Below, one piece after another: positions 9,690 to 21,739 of a stretch of 64,000 bases of DNA; within the stretch, counting starts at the first letter, position 1; every line of letters starts with the position of its first letter. The position numbers and the translations under genes were made by a program. Origin of the DNA: Lactuca virosa. Its lineage: Eukaryota; Streptophyta; Magnoliopsida; Asterales; Asteraceae. The DNA is taken from the NCBI GenBank assembly GCA_928212115.1, contig CAKMRJ010005523.1, forward strand, positions 98,766,253 to 98,830,252. The letters are read 5' to 3'. The notes beneath the pieces were generated by a model. The model was not told the DNA's origin. It made no database searches and worked only from the letters and a program-made list of their open reading frames with translations.

Positions 9690-10583
9690 ACCACACAAAC
9701 ATATAACAACATGCATACCGGGTCCACAACCATCAGACTGGATTACCCTGAGCCCACAAAATGAGTCTGGCTTGCCTTTCTGGCCCACAGATCATGCCTG
9801 GATTGCTCCTGAGCCCACAACATAAGTCTGGATTTCTGTTTCGGCCCATAACTTATGTCTGGCTTACTCTCGGGTCTGTTGGCTACCGCACAGAGCAGGA
9901 TTACCTCAACCCAAACGTATTATGTCGACATATGCAACATATAGATATATAACAACAAAGAGATAAACATGCAGATCTCAACAGAACACTACAACATAGA
10001 AACATCCTAAACTAGGATACATAATCTACTGGGCCGACATTGGTGCCTTTGATCTACAAGTATAGTGAGGAAACTCACCTCACAGTCCGAAATGTTGATG
10101 AACAGATCACTACTCCAACTATTGACTCTACCGGTCACCTATACAATAATAGTGACCCAGACTCAATCTACTACTCAAAATAACAAAAATACCCCTAGAT
10201 TACATTTTTTCAAAATCCTGGTCATCATTCAAAGTCAGAAAGTCAAAAAGTCAAGGGAAGTCAAAGCAGACTGAGTACGCCCCGTGTACTTAGTCACTAC
10301 GCTATACGTAGTCGCGACTCTTCCAACCCACATGGCTCTAGCCCAGTACGCACAACGTACCTCTTGGTACGCATAGCGTACTCTGTCTGGATCCAGTTCT
10401 TCTCATTAAGTTTTTATTCCTTAAAGACTTTTCATCCAAACTCAGATCTAGACCCAAAACATCGTTTTAAGTCATAAAGTTTCCACCTTTATGACTTTCC
10501 GTGGATAGAAATGGTCCACAAAACTAAAACCCTAACTTAACATTCCATTAAAAATCATAACTCTTACATGGAAGGGATATAAG
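9690..10583 (-). repeat. Gypsy C LTR, continuation after element A
   Basis: Continues the minus-strand LTR from 791-1041. In LTR order it has a palindrome array (10381-10275) in which GTACGC...GCGTAC replaces ACTCGNCGAGT, three TTGACT motifs (plus-strand agtcaa at 10241, 10249 and 10259), the GAGGTGAG zone near 10080, and minisatellite units of ~31 bp (about 9890-9700). The true LTR start is not seen because copia D begins at 10584. Confidence 0.75.
10275..10381 (-). repeat. Two pairs of 15-bp palindromes in the C LTR
   Basis: Palindromes at 10275-10289, 10297-10311, 10346-10360 and 10367-10381. The last, GTACGCATAGCGTAC, has perfect 6-bp arms. Offsets within pairs are 22 and 21 bp. They sit next to the TTGAC cluster just as the ACTCGNCGAGT array does in A, so the architecture is kept with a different core. 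Confidence 0.7.
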
Positions 10584-11440
10584 TGTTGGATTAGGTGTTT
10601 ATGCCTATAACTAAATTAGTATAATCTTGAATTATTAGCAGAGTCCTTTTGGGTTGTCCTCAAACCTGGTAATTGACTAGAATGCTTTTTGGAGAGAAAG
10701 AGTGATTTATTAATTTATTATATAATTAATAAATTAATTAGAAATCAAAATAAATAATTTATTAATATATTATAAGAATAATATATTAATTATAAATATT
10801 ATTGTTTAATTAAAAATTAATCATAAATTAATTGGAATTTATTGGATTAATTAAAAGGAAAAGAACTAAAGGTCACAATGTTCAAAAGTTGAGTATTGAC
10901 CAATTCTAGAACCTCTCGTACAGGGGACGGATTCTAGAGAGTTTCTAGAGGTATTCTTGGGCTATAAGGAAACTTGGAATGCCTTAGGGAGGAAGCAATG
11001 GGGTAAGGGTTATTTAAAAGGAACCTGCCTTGGATACAACCTTCTTAACACCTATATAAACCCCTAAGGGTTTAGATTTTTGAAAATCATCTCATTCTAA
11101 GAGTCTTAGATCGAAATTCTTTCTTCTTCTTCTCTATCCTCTTTAACCTCCAATTTCTAGGATTTGGGTGTGAGCCATTAGAGGTACGAGACTTCTTATG
11201 CTTTCTTTCCAAAAACAAATAAAGAAGGAATACTAGTTTATTTGCTATAATAAACTAAAGGTATGTAACTTCTATAAACCTTTCTTAATTTTGAAAGCAA
11301 CAACATACTTCTAGGGGTTCTTGATATTCAATTGTTTGTTGCAAATCATAGTGAGAACATAGATCCTTTAGGTTGCATGTGAACTTAGGGTTTAAGTTTT
11401 TCCGCAAAAATAAGATTTTTGTAACCTATAAAACCCATCA
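10584..11440 (+). repeat. Copia D 5' LTR (857 bp)
   Basis: Starts TGTTGGATTA and ends AACCCATCA, the same ends as the LTR of K. AT-rich from 10705 to 10870. A TATA-like CCTATATAAACCCC lies at 11052-11065. A purine- and T-rich leader follows. Confidence 0.82.
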
Positions 11441-11441
11441 G

Positions 11442-11455
11442 TGATATCAGAGCCA
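11442..11455 (+). other. Primer binding site of copia D
   Basis: TGATATCAGAGCCA, one mismatch from TGGTATCAGAGCCA (initiator tRNA-Met), one base after the LTR. Confidence 0.85.
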
Positions 11456-12689
11456 TTTTTCTCATTGATCTTGTGCAAAGTTGAGTAGATCGATATTAGG
11501 GTTTATAGAAACTAAACCCTAAGGAGACAATTTTTCGAAAATTCATAGGGTTCTTGAAATTCTAGCCTCCACCCTCATATTTTCAATTTTTGCAAGGGTT
11601 TTAGAAACCCTAGCCTCCTTAGCCACATTTTGAAAATTAAGGAGTCCCTTTTAGGATTTACCTTGTTTCATTATTTGTTATTTTAAATGCCTTAAAATAT
11701 GAACAATTAAAACTTGATAAACCCTAGCCTATTTTCAAAAATTAGGAGACTTAGGATTAAGATTAAATTTGAATTATTTTATTAATTGGTTAATTATAGA
11801 TAATTATTTAATCCATAATGATTTAATTAATTTAATTAATTGTTTATTTAAAAGATAAAGATTAAATCAAAACTGGTTTATTTTTAAATTACATTATTTT
11901 TTTATATTAATTTTGAAAAATTAAATTTGAAGTTAGTATTTTATAAAAAGTTTTAAAACACACCTTATACTATATATAATTAAAAGATTAATATATTATA
12001 TGTATAAGAGAAGTCAGTCAAATCGGTAGTACGCCTCATTCACGAAGTCATACTATAAGGGGAGTTTAAGGAAGCGGACTATAAAATGACCGTCATTGGG
12101 TATCCAATCTTACCCACCGCTCTTTTGTATGGTGGAGGGTCGTTAGCCGAATGGATTTGATATGACATAATCTTATTAATAAGTATAATGATATAAAGCA
12201 ACTAAACTATCTTTATAAAATCCCACTCTAGTTACTTTAGAAAAAATGTGAAAAGTATGCTAATCCATGAAAATGCACCTCATGCTTTATATGTCCTTAG
12301 TGGAGCGTGTGTTTGAAAATTATCATTGTTGATGGAGCATGTGTGGTTAACCGACACATCAATGAGAGATGATAAATGGCATCAATGTTGTCAAGCGGGT
12401 TTGCATGGTTATTCACATCTCGTTTGTGATCCTCGGCATCTCAATCATAAAAATGAGAGCATAATCTGAGATTAAACATGCCATTGATAAGATTCAATGA
12501 ATCTCAAAGGATTTAGGAGTTTCATAAGATTGGAATTGGTAAAAGACTTACCTAGCTAGATTCAAATTTGATTACGACATCCCTCTTCAAAGTTCGAATT
12601 GAAAATATGGATCCTAGCCTTAATTTAAATTTATGGGTTTATAATTAAGGATTAAAATCAACTAACTTAAATTCTCTTTTATCCCATTT
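11456..12689 (+). mobile_element. Copia D leader, non-coding
   Basis: AT-rich leader with no ORF. From about 12010 to 12480 it matches the leader of K (45450-45800 on the minus strand), including the stretch around GGAGGGTCGTTAGCCG and two related phrases on hugging GTGTGGTTAACCGACAC. This long conserved non-coding leader may contain packaging signals; that is inference. Confidence 0.65.
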
Positions 12690-13396
12690 TTGATGTCTTA
12701 TGAAGATAGAAATGGTCTTATGAAAATGTTTTTCCTTAATTTTTCTGGAGATGGTCTTCCAATTTCAAATCAAGGTGAAATTGTTTTCCCTTTCTTACGA
12801 AATGATGGAACTGGACACCATGTTTCTTCAACTCTTCCACCTTCTCCTCCTGCGACTCTCCCAATGTCATATTTTCCCTTAAGTTAAAAGATATGATACT
12901 ACTCATTCCTTATTGGCATGTAAACATCAAGATAGAAACTTTGTGTGTACGCATAAGTTGGATAGATTGGGTGTCATTTCCCAAAGGAGCAAGCCATTGA
13001 CTTGGTTCTTCTCTTGCTTCCAAAGTCACATGATCATTGCACTGAGAACTTTTATATGAGGAATATCGACATGAACCTAATTGATCTGACCCAAATGTTG
13101 ATGGTTGTTGAACCAGAAATGCTTAAGAGCACATCTGAAGCATAAATGCTTATTCCAAGGTTTCCATGGACATTGCCAATGGTGATCCATAAAAGATTTC
13201 TCTTTCCAATGGAAAGGGGTCGTCCAATATCAAATCGTTTGATCATATGGTAAAGAGAAAGGCTAGTTTTGGGATCGTTCCATGTGTTAAACACAAAGAG
13301 TCCGTTTGTTTCCACTGCCAGTTAAAGGGACATTGGAAACGAAGCTGCCCAAAATACCTGAAAGATCTTAGAGATAGTAAAAGTCAAGTTGTGTAA
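12690..13396 (+). pseudogene. gag: gag remnant of copia D
   Basis: A short frame (12690-12887) reads a Pro-rich stretch (TLPPSPPATLP) like the gag of K. Another frame near 13307-13348 reads CFHCQLKGHWKRSC, a perfect CX2CX4HX4C zinc knuckle, followed by PKYLKDL. The pieces lie in broken frames with stops between, so no gag protein can be made. Intact copia gag would bind and package the RNA. Confidence 0.75.
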
Positions 13397-16300
13397 CTCT
13401 ACTTTAGGTACATCCACTATCTGACTCCATTGTTTTATAAGTTCCTAGTCATAGACTCTTAATACATAATGTGATGATCACATTTTGATGGTATTAAAGG
13501 AGATAAGAGAAGGAAGGAAGCTTGAGCAAGGTAAGCTAAATCTGATCATAAGAAATAGACTTTGGTCACATGGTTCACAGATCAGAATTTGGAGCTACTA
13601 TTAAGGAGTTTCGATAATTTAATAGATTTCTATTACTCTTCGGAGATGTCTCGAAACATAGTTTTTCATTTTTATGCGTTGTAAGGATAAGTTCCAATTT
13701 TCATTGTTTTCAATAAATGTGAAATTTTGGTTTACTTAGCTGCCTGATTTTATATTTCCTTGCAATGACATTATTAAAGTGTTGGTTACGTTTATAATAT
13801 TAGCAATATTAATTGTGGATTTGATTCTTATGATATCGTATGTGGTATTATCATAATTGACCAAGTGAAAAGGAATCTCATCACCAACTGGACATATACT
13901 TGGTATTTTACAAGTCACATTTGTATAGTATCTGAGAATCTTGTTCATTGTAAAATTATAATTAATTCATTGATCACATGTTTATGTGAGTTAAGTGAAG
14001 GACTAATGGATCTAGTACATGTTGATATGGACTATTCAGATCCACCACAATGGACGATAACTCTATTTGTAATGATTTTCTGATGTTTTAGTAAATATGG
14101 TTGTGTTTATAAGATTAAGCATAATTTTGATACTTTGAAAAGATTCAAAGAGTAGAAGAATGAATAAGAAGAATCTATTAGGCAGAAAGATAAAAGATTC
14201 TCCAACCTGATAAGAAAGGAGAATGCTTTAGTATCATGTTTTATGATCATCTTAGTGATTTTGGATTTATATCACAATTGATCCTCGAAAAATATCTTAG
14301 TGCAATTGTATGGCTAATACGATGAATCATATATTGTTGGAAATAGTTCGATCAATAGATGAGTCATACTTCATTCCAAATCAAGTTGTAAATCCATGCT
14401 CTAGTAACTATGAATCATATATTGTAACTAGTAAGGTTTAAAACACCTCGAAATATGTGGAGTAAAATGTTTTCTTACTCTAGCACATATAGAATTGGAG
14501 TTGTGATGTTTTTTTTGTTAATCGAGAAACAAAAGATAAACTGAGACCTGTTCTATGAAGTGTTTTTCTTGTCAAGAATCCACACGAACTTTTGAATATC
14601 TGTTTTAGCTCGTCAAGGAATGTTCCTTGAGAGAAAACTCATATGTCAAGAAGTCAGTGGGAGTCATATTGGTCTTCCGACTTTCAAGAGTCAATTGACA
14701 ATAAACCTTTTAGTTATCACTAGCACGCGACCTGAGGTTGATAACCTATCGTGTTTGGTTAACACATTCTTATTTATGTGAACTTCTAGTTGAGTTGACA
14801 ATGCTTATGGGTTCTATGTTTTCATTTAACTACAAAAGAAAAAGCTCGTTGGTCAATGAAAGTACATTGATCAATATGGGTGAGATGCTTACAACATGGA
14901 AGCACTGGTAGACCCTTGTGCTGCCAGAAGGAAAGAAATTTAGAATTGCGAAGTTCACTCAATGAAAGAAAGCTAAATTTGAATTTGGTTTTGTCCTAAA
15001 CCTTGTCTTATGATTGTAGATGATAGATTTAGATGGATGGGAATTTATGAACCATAAAATCTTGGTAGCAAAGGTTTCACTCTAATTCATGAGAATGATT
15101 ATGAGGAAATACTTTTGCTAGTAGATTTTAAAAATATGATAAAGATCAATATAAATTTTAGTTGTGTTAATGGCATTCTCAAATTCATAATATGATTACA
15201 GCATCCCTATTTATATTTCAATTTGTGAGGAATGGCAAGGAATTTTTTGAACTTTCAGGACATATATCTATAAGTTTTGAAAGGGTTTAAACACATACAA
15301 ATGCTATCTAATGAAGGTATATAAGCTTAAGAAGTCTAGTTGGAGACTTATCGAAGCATCGTGTAACAGAAATCTGTAGTTCAGTAATAATGTCAAGAGT
15401 ATTGATTTCTAGAAGTCCAGTTGACTTCTGGGTACATGTCAAAGCTAGTGGGAGCATAATTGTTATGCTAGTATTGCATGTTGAGAATATTGTTCATAGG
15501 GAGAAAAGTTTTTAATTTTCAAATTGTAAAGTTTGGGAATTGTTTCGCTATAGTCGACTTAAGGAAGAAAGCACTCATACTTCTTTTCGATTCTAAAGGT
15601 TTAGATCGTATGGTTTAATAAAATTTAGTCATAAACATATATGAATATCATGTTGAAATGGTTCACCATAGAAGATTCAATATATGCAATATTATAGCAA
15701 GAGATTGAACAGATATCAAATCCTTATGTGATACATAATGAATCGAGTACCATATGCTTCGAATATAGGATCGGTTACATATGCTATAATATTCACTTAT
15801 TCTAATTTTTGAATGCTCAAAGCATTGTGAGGAAAAGAACTAAAATTTTGTGTGACTAAAGTTGTTAAACAACTATCAAGAACATTCTAAGGTTATACCA
15901 AAAGACTGGTTGCTTGTGGACAGTTAGAAGTATGACATTAATTTGGATGGACCATAGAGACATGATTTTGGATTGAGATGGTTCTTGATTAGAATTGATG
16001 GTCATATTGAAATATAGAAATGTTTCCATAATGGGAGATACTTGAAAAATCTACATGTGAGTTGGAAACTTTAAAAAGAAGTGTTCAAGGAGTGTACCTT
16101 GAATTAGAAATTACCGTGGAATTGTTTCTAGTAACAAAGTTCCAATGAGATATTCTATAATATCAAAGGACCAGTCTTTGAGATTTTGGAATCTTGATAT
16201 CAGAGGAGATTAATGCATGTTAAGTTGAAATTCCATCACATCTTGGATAATGATAAGAATTTGGAATTGTGAAATGAGCATTATTGGAATAATGTCCAAT

Positions 16301-16438
16301 TTATCTGTTCACAAAGGAAAGACCATAGAGAGGCATGGTTGATGTGTAATTCAAGTGATTAGTTGATTACTTGAAACATTATACAGTGAATAAAGTCATA
16401 ATTGTTATGGTGATTAAATAATAAAGATTATTTATATT
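13397..16438 (+). pseudogene. Decayed pol of copia D
   Basis: No ORF above ~75 residues. Visible landmarks are a reverse transcriptase entry-like DYEE patch near 15093 and, near 15435-15510, a patch reading KASGSIIVMLVLHVENI where intact copia has KxSGSxxxFLVLYVDDI. The catalytic YVDD has therefore become HVEN. The RNase H end, near 16370, is cut by element E. Protease and integrase are not readable with confidence. Confidence 0.65.
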
Positions 16439-16738
16439 TGTTGAGATAAAATCTCTAATGATCGAAAGATTCAAACAGGTGATGAAAACAAGAACACAAG
16501 AATAGATCAAAATATGCTTAATGATTCAAAGTCACGCCTCAGAAGAACTCGATGAAGAATTGCTACTGTAGAGGCGTGATTAGGGTTACAAGAATATTGC
16601 CAAGTTATCTAAACACGATGCCTGCATGCACCTTAAATACTCTAACCCTAATAATAAATGACAGGTGGACATGCGCAAACCCGATTAGATAATGAACTAA
16701 ATACATAGGACCATTGACACAACACAATAAACCCAACA
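16439..16738 (-). repeat. Element E 3' LTR (300 bp)
   Basis: Bounded by TGTTGAGAT at 16439 and ACCCAACA at 16738. It matches the LTR of L (56310-56620) in several blocks, including CTGTAGAGGCGT and the AACCCTAAT zone. The adjacent purine tract (16739-16758) is damaged: where L has AAAGGGGGAGAT, this copy has AAAGGTTCAGAT. Short for a Sirevirus LTR, which is often nearer 1 kb. Confidence 0.8.
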
Positions 16739-16856
16739 ATCTGAACCTTTGCGTCAATAGAGGCGGGAGTCCATCAAGGTTGAGTTCGCTTCTGCACTTC
16801 GAAAACTTTTGGAATGACGCTCAGCAGAACCTTGCGAACCTGGATGTACCATTGAA

Positions 16857-19800
16857 TCATATCTGAAAATCACTTTTTGTCTCCCTTGCTGCTACCCCTG
16901 AACTTGTTGACCATTTCCAAAATATACTCCAGGCAAGAGGTATAGTACAAATGTTTATCAGGGAGGAAGAAGCATGCCTTGCGAAAGTCTGCATCGGTTC
17001 ATTCACGCGCCTGAAATACCACATACCATCTTTCTTTGTATATCTTCCCAAGCTTCAACTGCTCAAAACCTTTTGGACTATCATCAGTTTGAGGAAGAAG
17101 CATGCCTTGCGAAAGTCTGCATCGGTTCATACGAAACTATCATCAGTTTGAGGTGTGCAATAACGAGCTCGTACTTCTGTCCGTCTCTCAGTAGTAAATT
17201 GTAAAGCATGATCCAGTCATAGGGATTGAGGCAAGGCAAGTCTGTAAGAGTGAATTCGTGAACCTGACTAGCAGAACCTCTCACAACCTAGAACTTCGCA
17301 TTTGGAAAGCTGTGAGTTTCGATTGGACCTGTGACCTTCACTACAGTAATCTTTCTAGCGCTCCACATTTCGTATTGTGGCTTCATATACTTGAGATAGA
17401 ATAGAAATAGCAAGTGATCAGCGTTGCTATCAGTGGATGGGACATTCGCTACTTTTGCAAAAGAATGAAACTTGAAGGCTTTCGGAGTTATTGGGAGATC
17501 CAACTGCGAATCTTGTGTATTCTAAAGCTCGAATGACACAACTGGTTCCAGCCAATATTGACTTGGCAAATCCACGGCTTCGTTCTGAATTCGCTTCAGA
17601 GTTCACTCTGGAAATAAAAGCTTTTGACTTTCCAGTGTGACTTGAGCTTCGAGTTCTGCTTTCTCTTTTGCTTCAGCCTCACGGATTATTCTTTGATGCT
17701 CATCCATTTCAGCTTCACGTGCTTTTCTTCTTTTGAGCTCGTTTTCATCAGGATCTTCATCTTCGTTGTTGTCAATAATAGGTTCTTCACTGAAAAGTTT
17801 TTCTTTGCATTTAGGCTCAGATTCGCTTTTGACAGTGTGCTTGACTGAAGGCTTGGGGTCTTCCTTCTTGGATTGTGACATACCTTATCCCCCTTGTTTT
17901 GGAATGGAGCCAGATTCCGAAACACCTTCCAGTTTATGAAGCATGGCGAAGACAGGATGTAGCTTATCAGTGAGATGTTTCTGTACCTTGATTGTAATCA
18001 TTGAGTATCGAGTCTCAATGATATCCGAAAGCATGCTTGTAACATCTGCGATACAACTTTTCGTAGCTGCTTTTTCGGATAACAAATCATTGACTTGTTT
18101 CTTAGCATTATCGAGCTTTACTGTCAAGACTTGCACCTTTTCAGTCTTGACTACAAGAGCATACATTATTTTTCTCTCCATTGCTAGACCTTCTCGAAGC
18201 TTAGATATTTGTGAGGAGATGGATGAATTGAACTGAGCATGGTCAGTTTGAAGACCCGTGTAAACCTATTGAAGTTTCACCTTCTCAGTTTTAAGGGTGG
18301 AGCCCAGGCTAGAAATGACTACATTAGCCTTCGCAGTGTTGGACTCAAAGGAGCTCTGGAACTTCTCCATGAAAAGCCTTGCATCAGTAATTAGTTTATC
18401 GAATTTTTCGGTCGTGTTGTTGCAAACAGTGGCAGAAGCATCTACCGCCTTAGTCATATTTTCAAGGTTGTCGGAGTGCTCTTTCGTAAGGGTCTCAAGA
18501 AGGGACTTGACTATTGTGTGAGAATAATCATCAGCAGATGATGCCTTTGAAGCTTGAAGTAGTGAGTCCAGTTTTTCATGTATTACATTGAGTTGCCTCC
18601 TCGTGACGGGAGCTTCATTATCACTTTCAGTCCTGATGTTGAATGGACTGTAGGTGAATCCTACGAAGTTATCTTCATCATTACCGTATATCATATATGG
18701 GCCGTTTTGACAGGAATCTCAATAGGAGAGGAATGGAGACATTCTCATCAAAATTTGTAGAAACAGGAACCGAGACAGGAATCTCAATAGTTACCTTAGA
18801 ATTTGTAGAAATTGGCTGCGAAACCTCAGGTTGTGAATTTGTTGCAGTGTCTTCGTTTTGGAGAGGCTCATATTCTTCAAGGGGAACGTTTGAGTCAGAC
18901 TGTGAACCTTCATTATCACTCGGAGTTGGTGATTTAGGCATGCGAGCTGCCTTATTTAGCTTTCGCTTCTATGGTGGACTAGGAGCTGCAGCAGATGATC
19001 AGCCTGTGCCTTTTGTTTCTTGAGGGTAGGAGCAGGTTCAGATGGACCCTCTTTAACACTTTGTTTCTTTTTCTCCTTTTTTTTGCGTCCTTTCTGCCCT
19101 CATTTCTTTGGTTTGTCAGCTTCATTGATTATTGATTGCATCTCAGGAGTCAGAGGACGAAAGCCTGAAACTGGGAGTTTTCTGTAAGCTTCAAGTATCT
19201 TGCTTGCGGTAGGGTCATCGCGAAACATGGCTTCGGGAATTGAACCAACGAAGCAGAACTTGGAATTGTATGCAATAATGATGTTTGTAGTATGGAAGAG
19301 TGAAATGGCAGACATGAAGGAATCTTGCATCACTGGAATCTGGAACTTTTCAATTGTCCTTTGAACAACCACTGTCCAGAAGCGAGCACAAGAAATTTCA
19401 CTGTGTCGGTTTGTAGAATGAGTACTTTGGAGCAACTGAGCCCAAAGAACAGCCCCAAAATCAATATTGATCCCCGTGTAGATCCCATACAGGATGGTCA
19501 TGAATAGCTTACTGGCACAATCGGAGCTAGTCACACGTTCAGAGAAACTTGTGAACAACAGGGTAAACAACCCATTCCATTGAGGTGGAAGATTGGGTTT
19601 TCTGAACTTTGAGATGGTAGAGAGGGGTTCTTTATACCCCATTTGGTATAAAATCTCCATGATTGTGGCGATGGAGATGGAATCGGGGTCGATCATATCA
19701 TCAGTTTGAGCAAACCCTAGTAAGGAGCAAAATCGGGATTTGGTGATGAAAGTTTTCTTGTTGTGAATCTCGAAGGTGATCCTTTGTTCCTCCTTGATGT

Positions 19801-20029
19801 AGCAGGCATATGAGTAGGCATTTGATAAGAGAGACATCAGAACAACCTCTGATGTGGTCAAAGCTTTAACCAGAGGAGAATATTTCAAGCACTCAACGAT
19901 GGGTAGCATGTAGCTGTCATACTTGAGAGGATCAAGATCCAAAATCAAGTTTTGATTAGGCTTGATAGTAAGAAGCGTCGACTGTGCATATTGATCTTGA
20001 ACGGAAGGGGTTTCAGAAGAACCTTCCAT
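16857..20029 (-). pseudogene. Sirevirus 'env-like' extra ORF of element E (broken)
   Basis: The ATG at 20029 sits in a good plant start context (CAACAATGG). The first 309 codons are open to an in-frame TGA at about 19100; the same region in L aligns throughout (motifs LKYSPLV, QWNGLFTL, GINIDFG, RHSEISC). Further pieces follow in shifting frames: a basic and Ser/Pro/acidic linker (18941-18681), coiled-coil-like stretches (18694-18266 and 18181-17885), a charged KRRKAREAE helix (17881-17603) and a conserved C-terminal domain (17503-16857; LNPYDWIMLYN). I see no signal peptide or membrane segment, so 'envelope' is only a traditional label. A 40-bp block is duplicated at 16963 and 17091. Confidence 0.75.
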
Positions 20030-20118
20030 TGTTGAGAAGAAGATGAACAGTAGAGAGCTTTATTCGCTGAAATTCTTTGAGAGTTGTGGAAAGCGGTAAT
20101 CAGAATTGAATCGCCAAA

Positions 20119-20130
20119 ATCCCTTTATAC
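20119..20130 (-). promoter_or_regulatory. Putative internal promoter for the E extra ORF
   Basis: On the minus strand, GTATAAAGGG at 20130-20121 lies 101 bp before the ATG. The region between is pyrimidine-rich and ends CTGTTCATCTTCTTC...CAACAATGG, as in L. A further conserved block lies upstream (about 20175-20215, CAGGCGACGTTTCAG). This looks like a TATA box with a ~70-nt mRNA leader. The role is inferred from sequence and from conservation between two elements. Confidence 0.6.
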
Positions 20131-21640
20131 GATTTGTTTGGAGAGATAAATATTGAATGACGGTTGCGTTTTAGTCTCTGAAACGTCGCCTGAAAAAGTG
20201 CGATTTGACAACTGTCACTTCTAAACGTGTCTCAGGCGGCGTAAAAGTAGGTGACATTTGAATTTTCATGCGCCCATTCGAAATCTTATCCATTCGATTT
20301 TGCCGTGTCATTGCACCTTTCGCAACTGAGTCTGTTATCATCATTTGCATTAAAACCAGTGAAGCTCATTCACATCATGTGATATAGACGAACTTTCGCA
20401 ACAGTTTTATGAACATGAAAGTAATTGTGAGTACCACGAACCAGACTTTGGAAAAACATAAGGATTTTCGTGCTAGAGTGTGCCAAAGACAGAAAAAAAA
20501 GCAATACATATGAGTGGGATCTCAGTGATGTGTTGTTCAAGACACGAAACAGTGGATCCCGGGCAAAGATCTCTTCCTTCGAAGTGAAGAGAGACTAAGA
20601 AGTGTCTGTATGGTTCACCGTTTAGTTATGATCACTTGTTTATTAAGAAACAGTGAACGACATCTTTTAAAGGTTTTATTGGGTGGTTGTATCTCCAACG
20701 AAACTACGAAACTTGATATAAGTCCGAAAGTTCGAATGGAGTACTTGTTTGACCAGTGAAGTCAATTGAACAAGTAAGGTTTGGAATTATTTTAAGTGAC
20801 ATGGATTCGTATTGAAATCTAAAAAATAAAAATAAAAACTGGATCTATTGGGTAGAAATATCTTAGGTCTAGAACATCTCATTAAGATCTCGCAAAAGAA
20901 AAAGAGATTGCATGGTACAGACCACGAAAGTGGACTTTCGTTAATTCCTTGGTGAAGAGTCTCGAACATGTATATTGTTCACTGTCAATGCGTATAAGTG
21001 TGGCGGATGTTGGGTTTCACTTAATTCGTGGTTATATCGAATTGAAGATCATAAACACAAAAGTTGTGTAACCATAAACCGCATAGGTAATATCTGAGAG
21101 TCTCGAGGGTTACATTGGTGAATGAGAAAGTGATGGAGAAATATTGAAGGTGGTTTTAGAGAAATGGTGTACCTCTGCTAAGCGAAAGTGACCAAGCAGA
21201 TAACTCTTTAATCAATGTGAGAATAGTAAGGTAGCTCATGGCTTATGTGAATTCACAGCCTAATTGGGAAGAAACGATTGGTATTATCGATTTATTAAGA
21301 CTTCAACATAGAGTCTAGGAGGCTTCAGACAACATGCAACAACATGCTTCTAGGGACATTTAGCTAGTTTATAGATAAACAAATGTATACCTGCCCCATC
21401 ATTCGTGATTGAAAAGTAAAGATTTTTCCTTCAAATCAGCACAATTATCTAATATTTTTGATATTTTATAAAAGAAATATGAACAGTCAAAAATAAAATA
21501 TTTTTGAATTTTGAGATTTTCTGAAAAAGAAATAAAAACAGAAATGAGTAAAATGTTTTTGTATTTTGATATTTTGAAATAAAAAGAAATATACAACGAA
21601 CATAAGGATACATGAAGCTCCGAACCACAAATGAATAGTA
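20131..21640 (-). mobile_element. Spacer between pol and the extra ORF in element E
   Basis: Non-coding 1.5 kb. Several blocks match the spacer of L (60217-61775): the zone around GTGTGCCAAA, the CGGGCAA..ATCTCTTCCTTC block near 20560, and an A/T-rich part near 21410-21600 with AGATTTTCTGAAAAA-type runs. Conservation in a non-coding stretch suggests a function such as a promoter or RNA signal. The small frames here are shadows. Confidence 0.65.
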
Positions 21641-21736
21641 GACTGCGAACCATTGCGAGCGTTCGCACCCATTCACAGAACAAAAGATGACTGCGAACTA
21701 CTGCGAGCGTTTGCACCAATTCGCAAGTCACTATAA
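21641..21736 (-). repeat. Two 48-bp tandem units with inner palindromes, pol end of E
   Basis: Units begin gactgcgaac at 21641 and 21689. Each holds the inverted pair GCGAAC...GTTCGC (or GTTTGC) around GCGAGC. They sit just after the pol stop at 21740. L has four 50-bp units in the same place but with a different sequence. Confidence 0.75.
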
Positions 21737-21739
21737 TTT

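Larger units (their letters stand above)
10584..16438 (+). mobile_element. Copia D: 5' LTR plus decayed interior, truncated
   Basis: A plus-strand Ty1/copia element inserted in the LTR of C. The 5' LTR is 10584-11440 and the primer site follows at 11442. The interior is collinear with copia K read on the minus strand (shared TTGGATTA LTR start, a GGAGGGTCGTTAGCCGAA patch near 12137 and 45690, and a CAGAAAGATAAAAG patch near 14185 and 43632). It stops at 16438 where Sirevirus E begins; no 3' LTR is in the window. Confidence 0.82.

Noticed and set aside
10705..10870. Very AT-rich stretch as a possible scaffold or origin site
   Set aside because: Part of the copia D LTR; AT richness alone is not evidence.
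21399..21731. 110-codon frame beginning MTCELVQTL, after pol of E
   Set aside because: It reads through the 48-bp tandem units and an A/T-rich spacer, and the corresponding frame in L is different.
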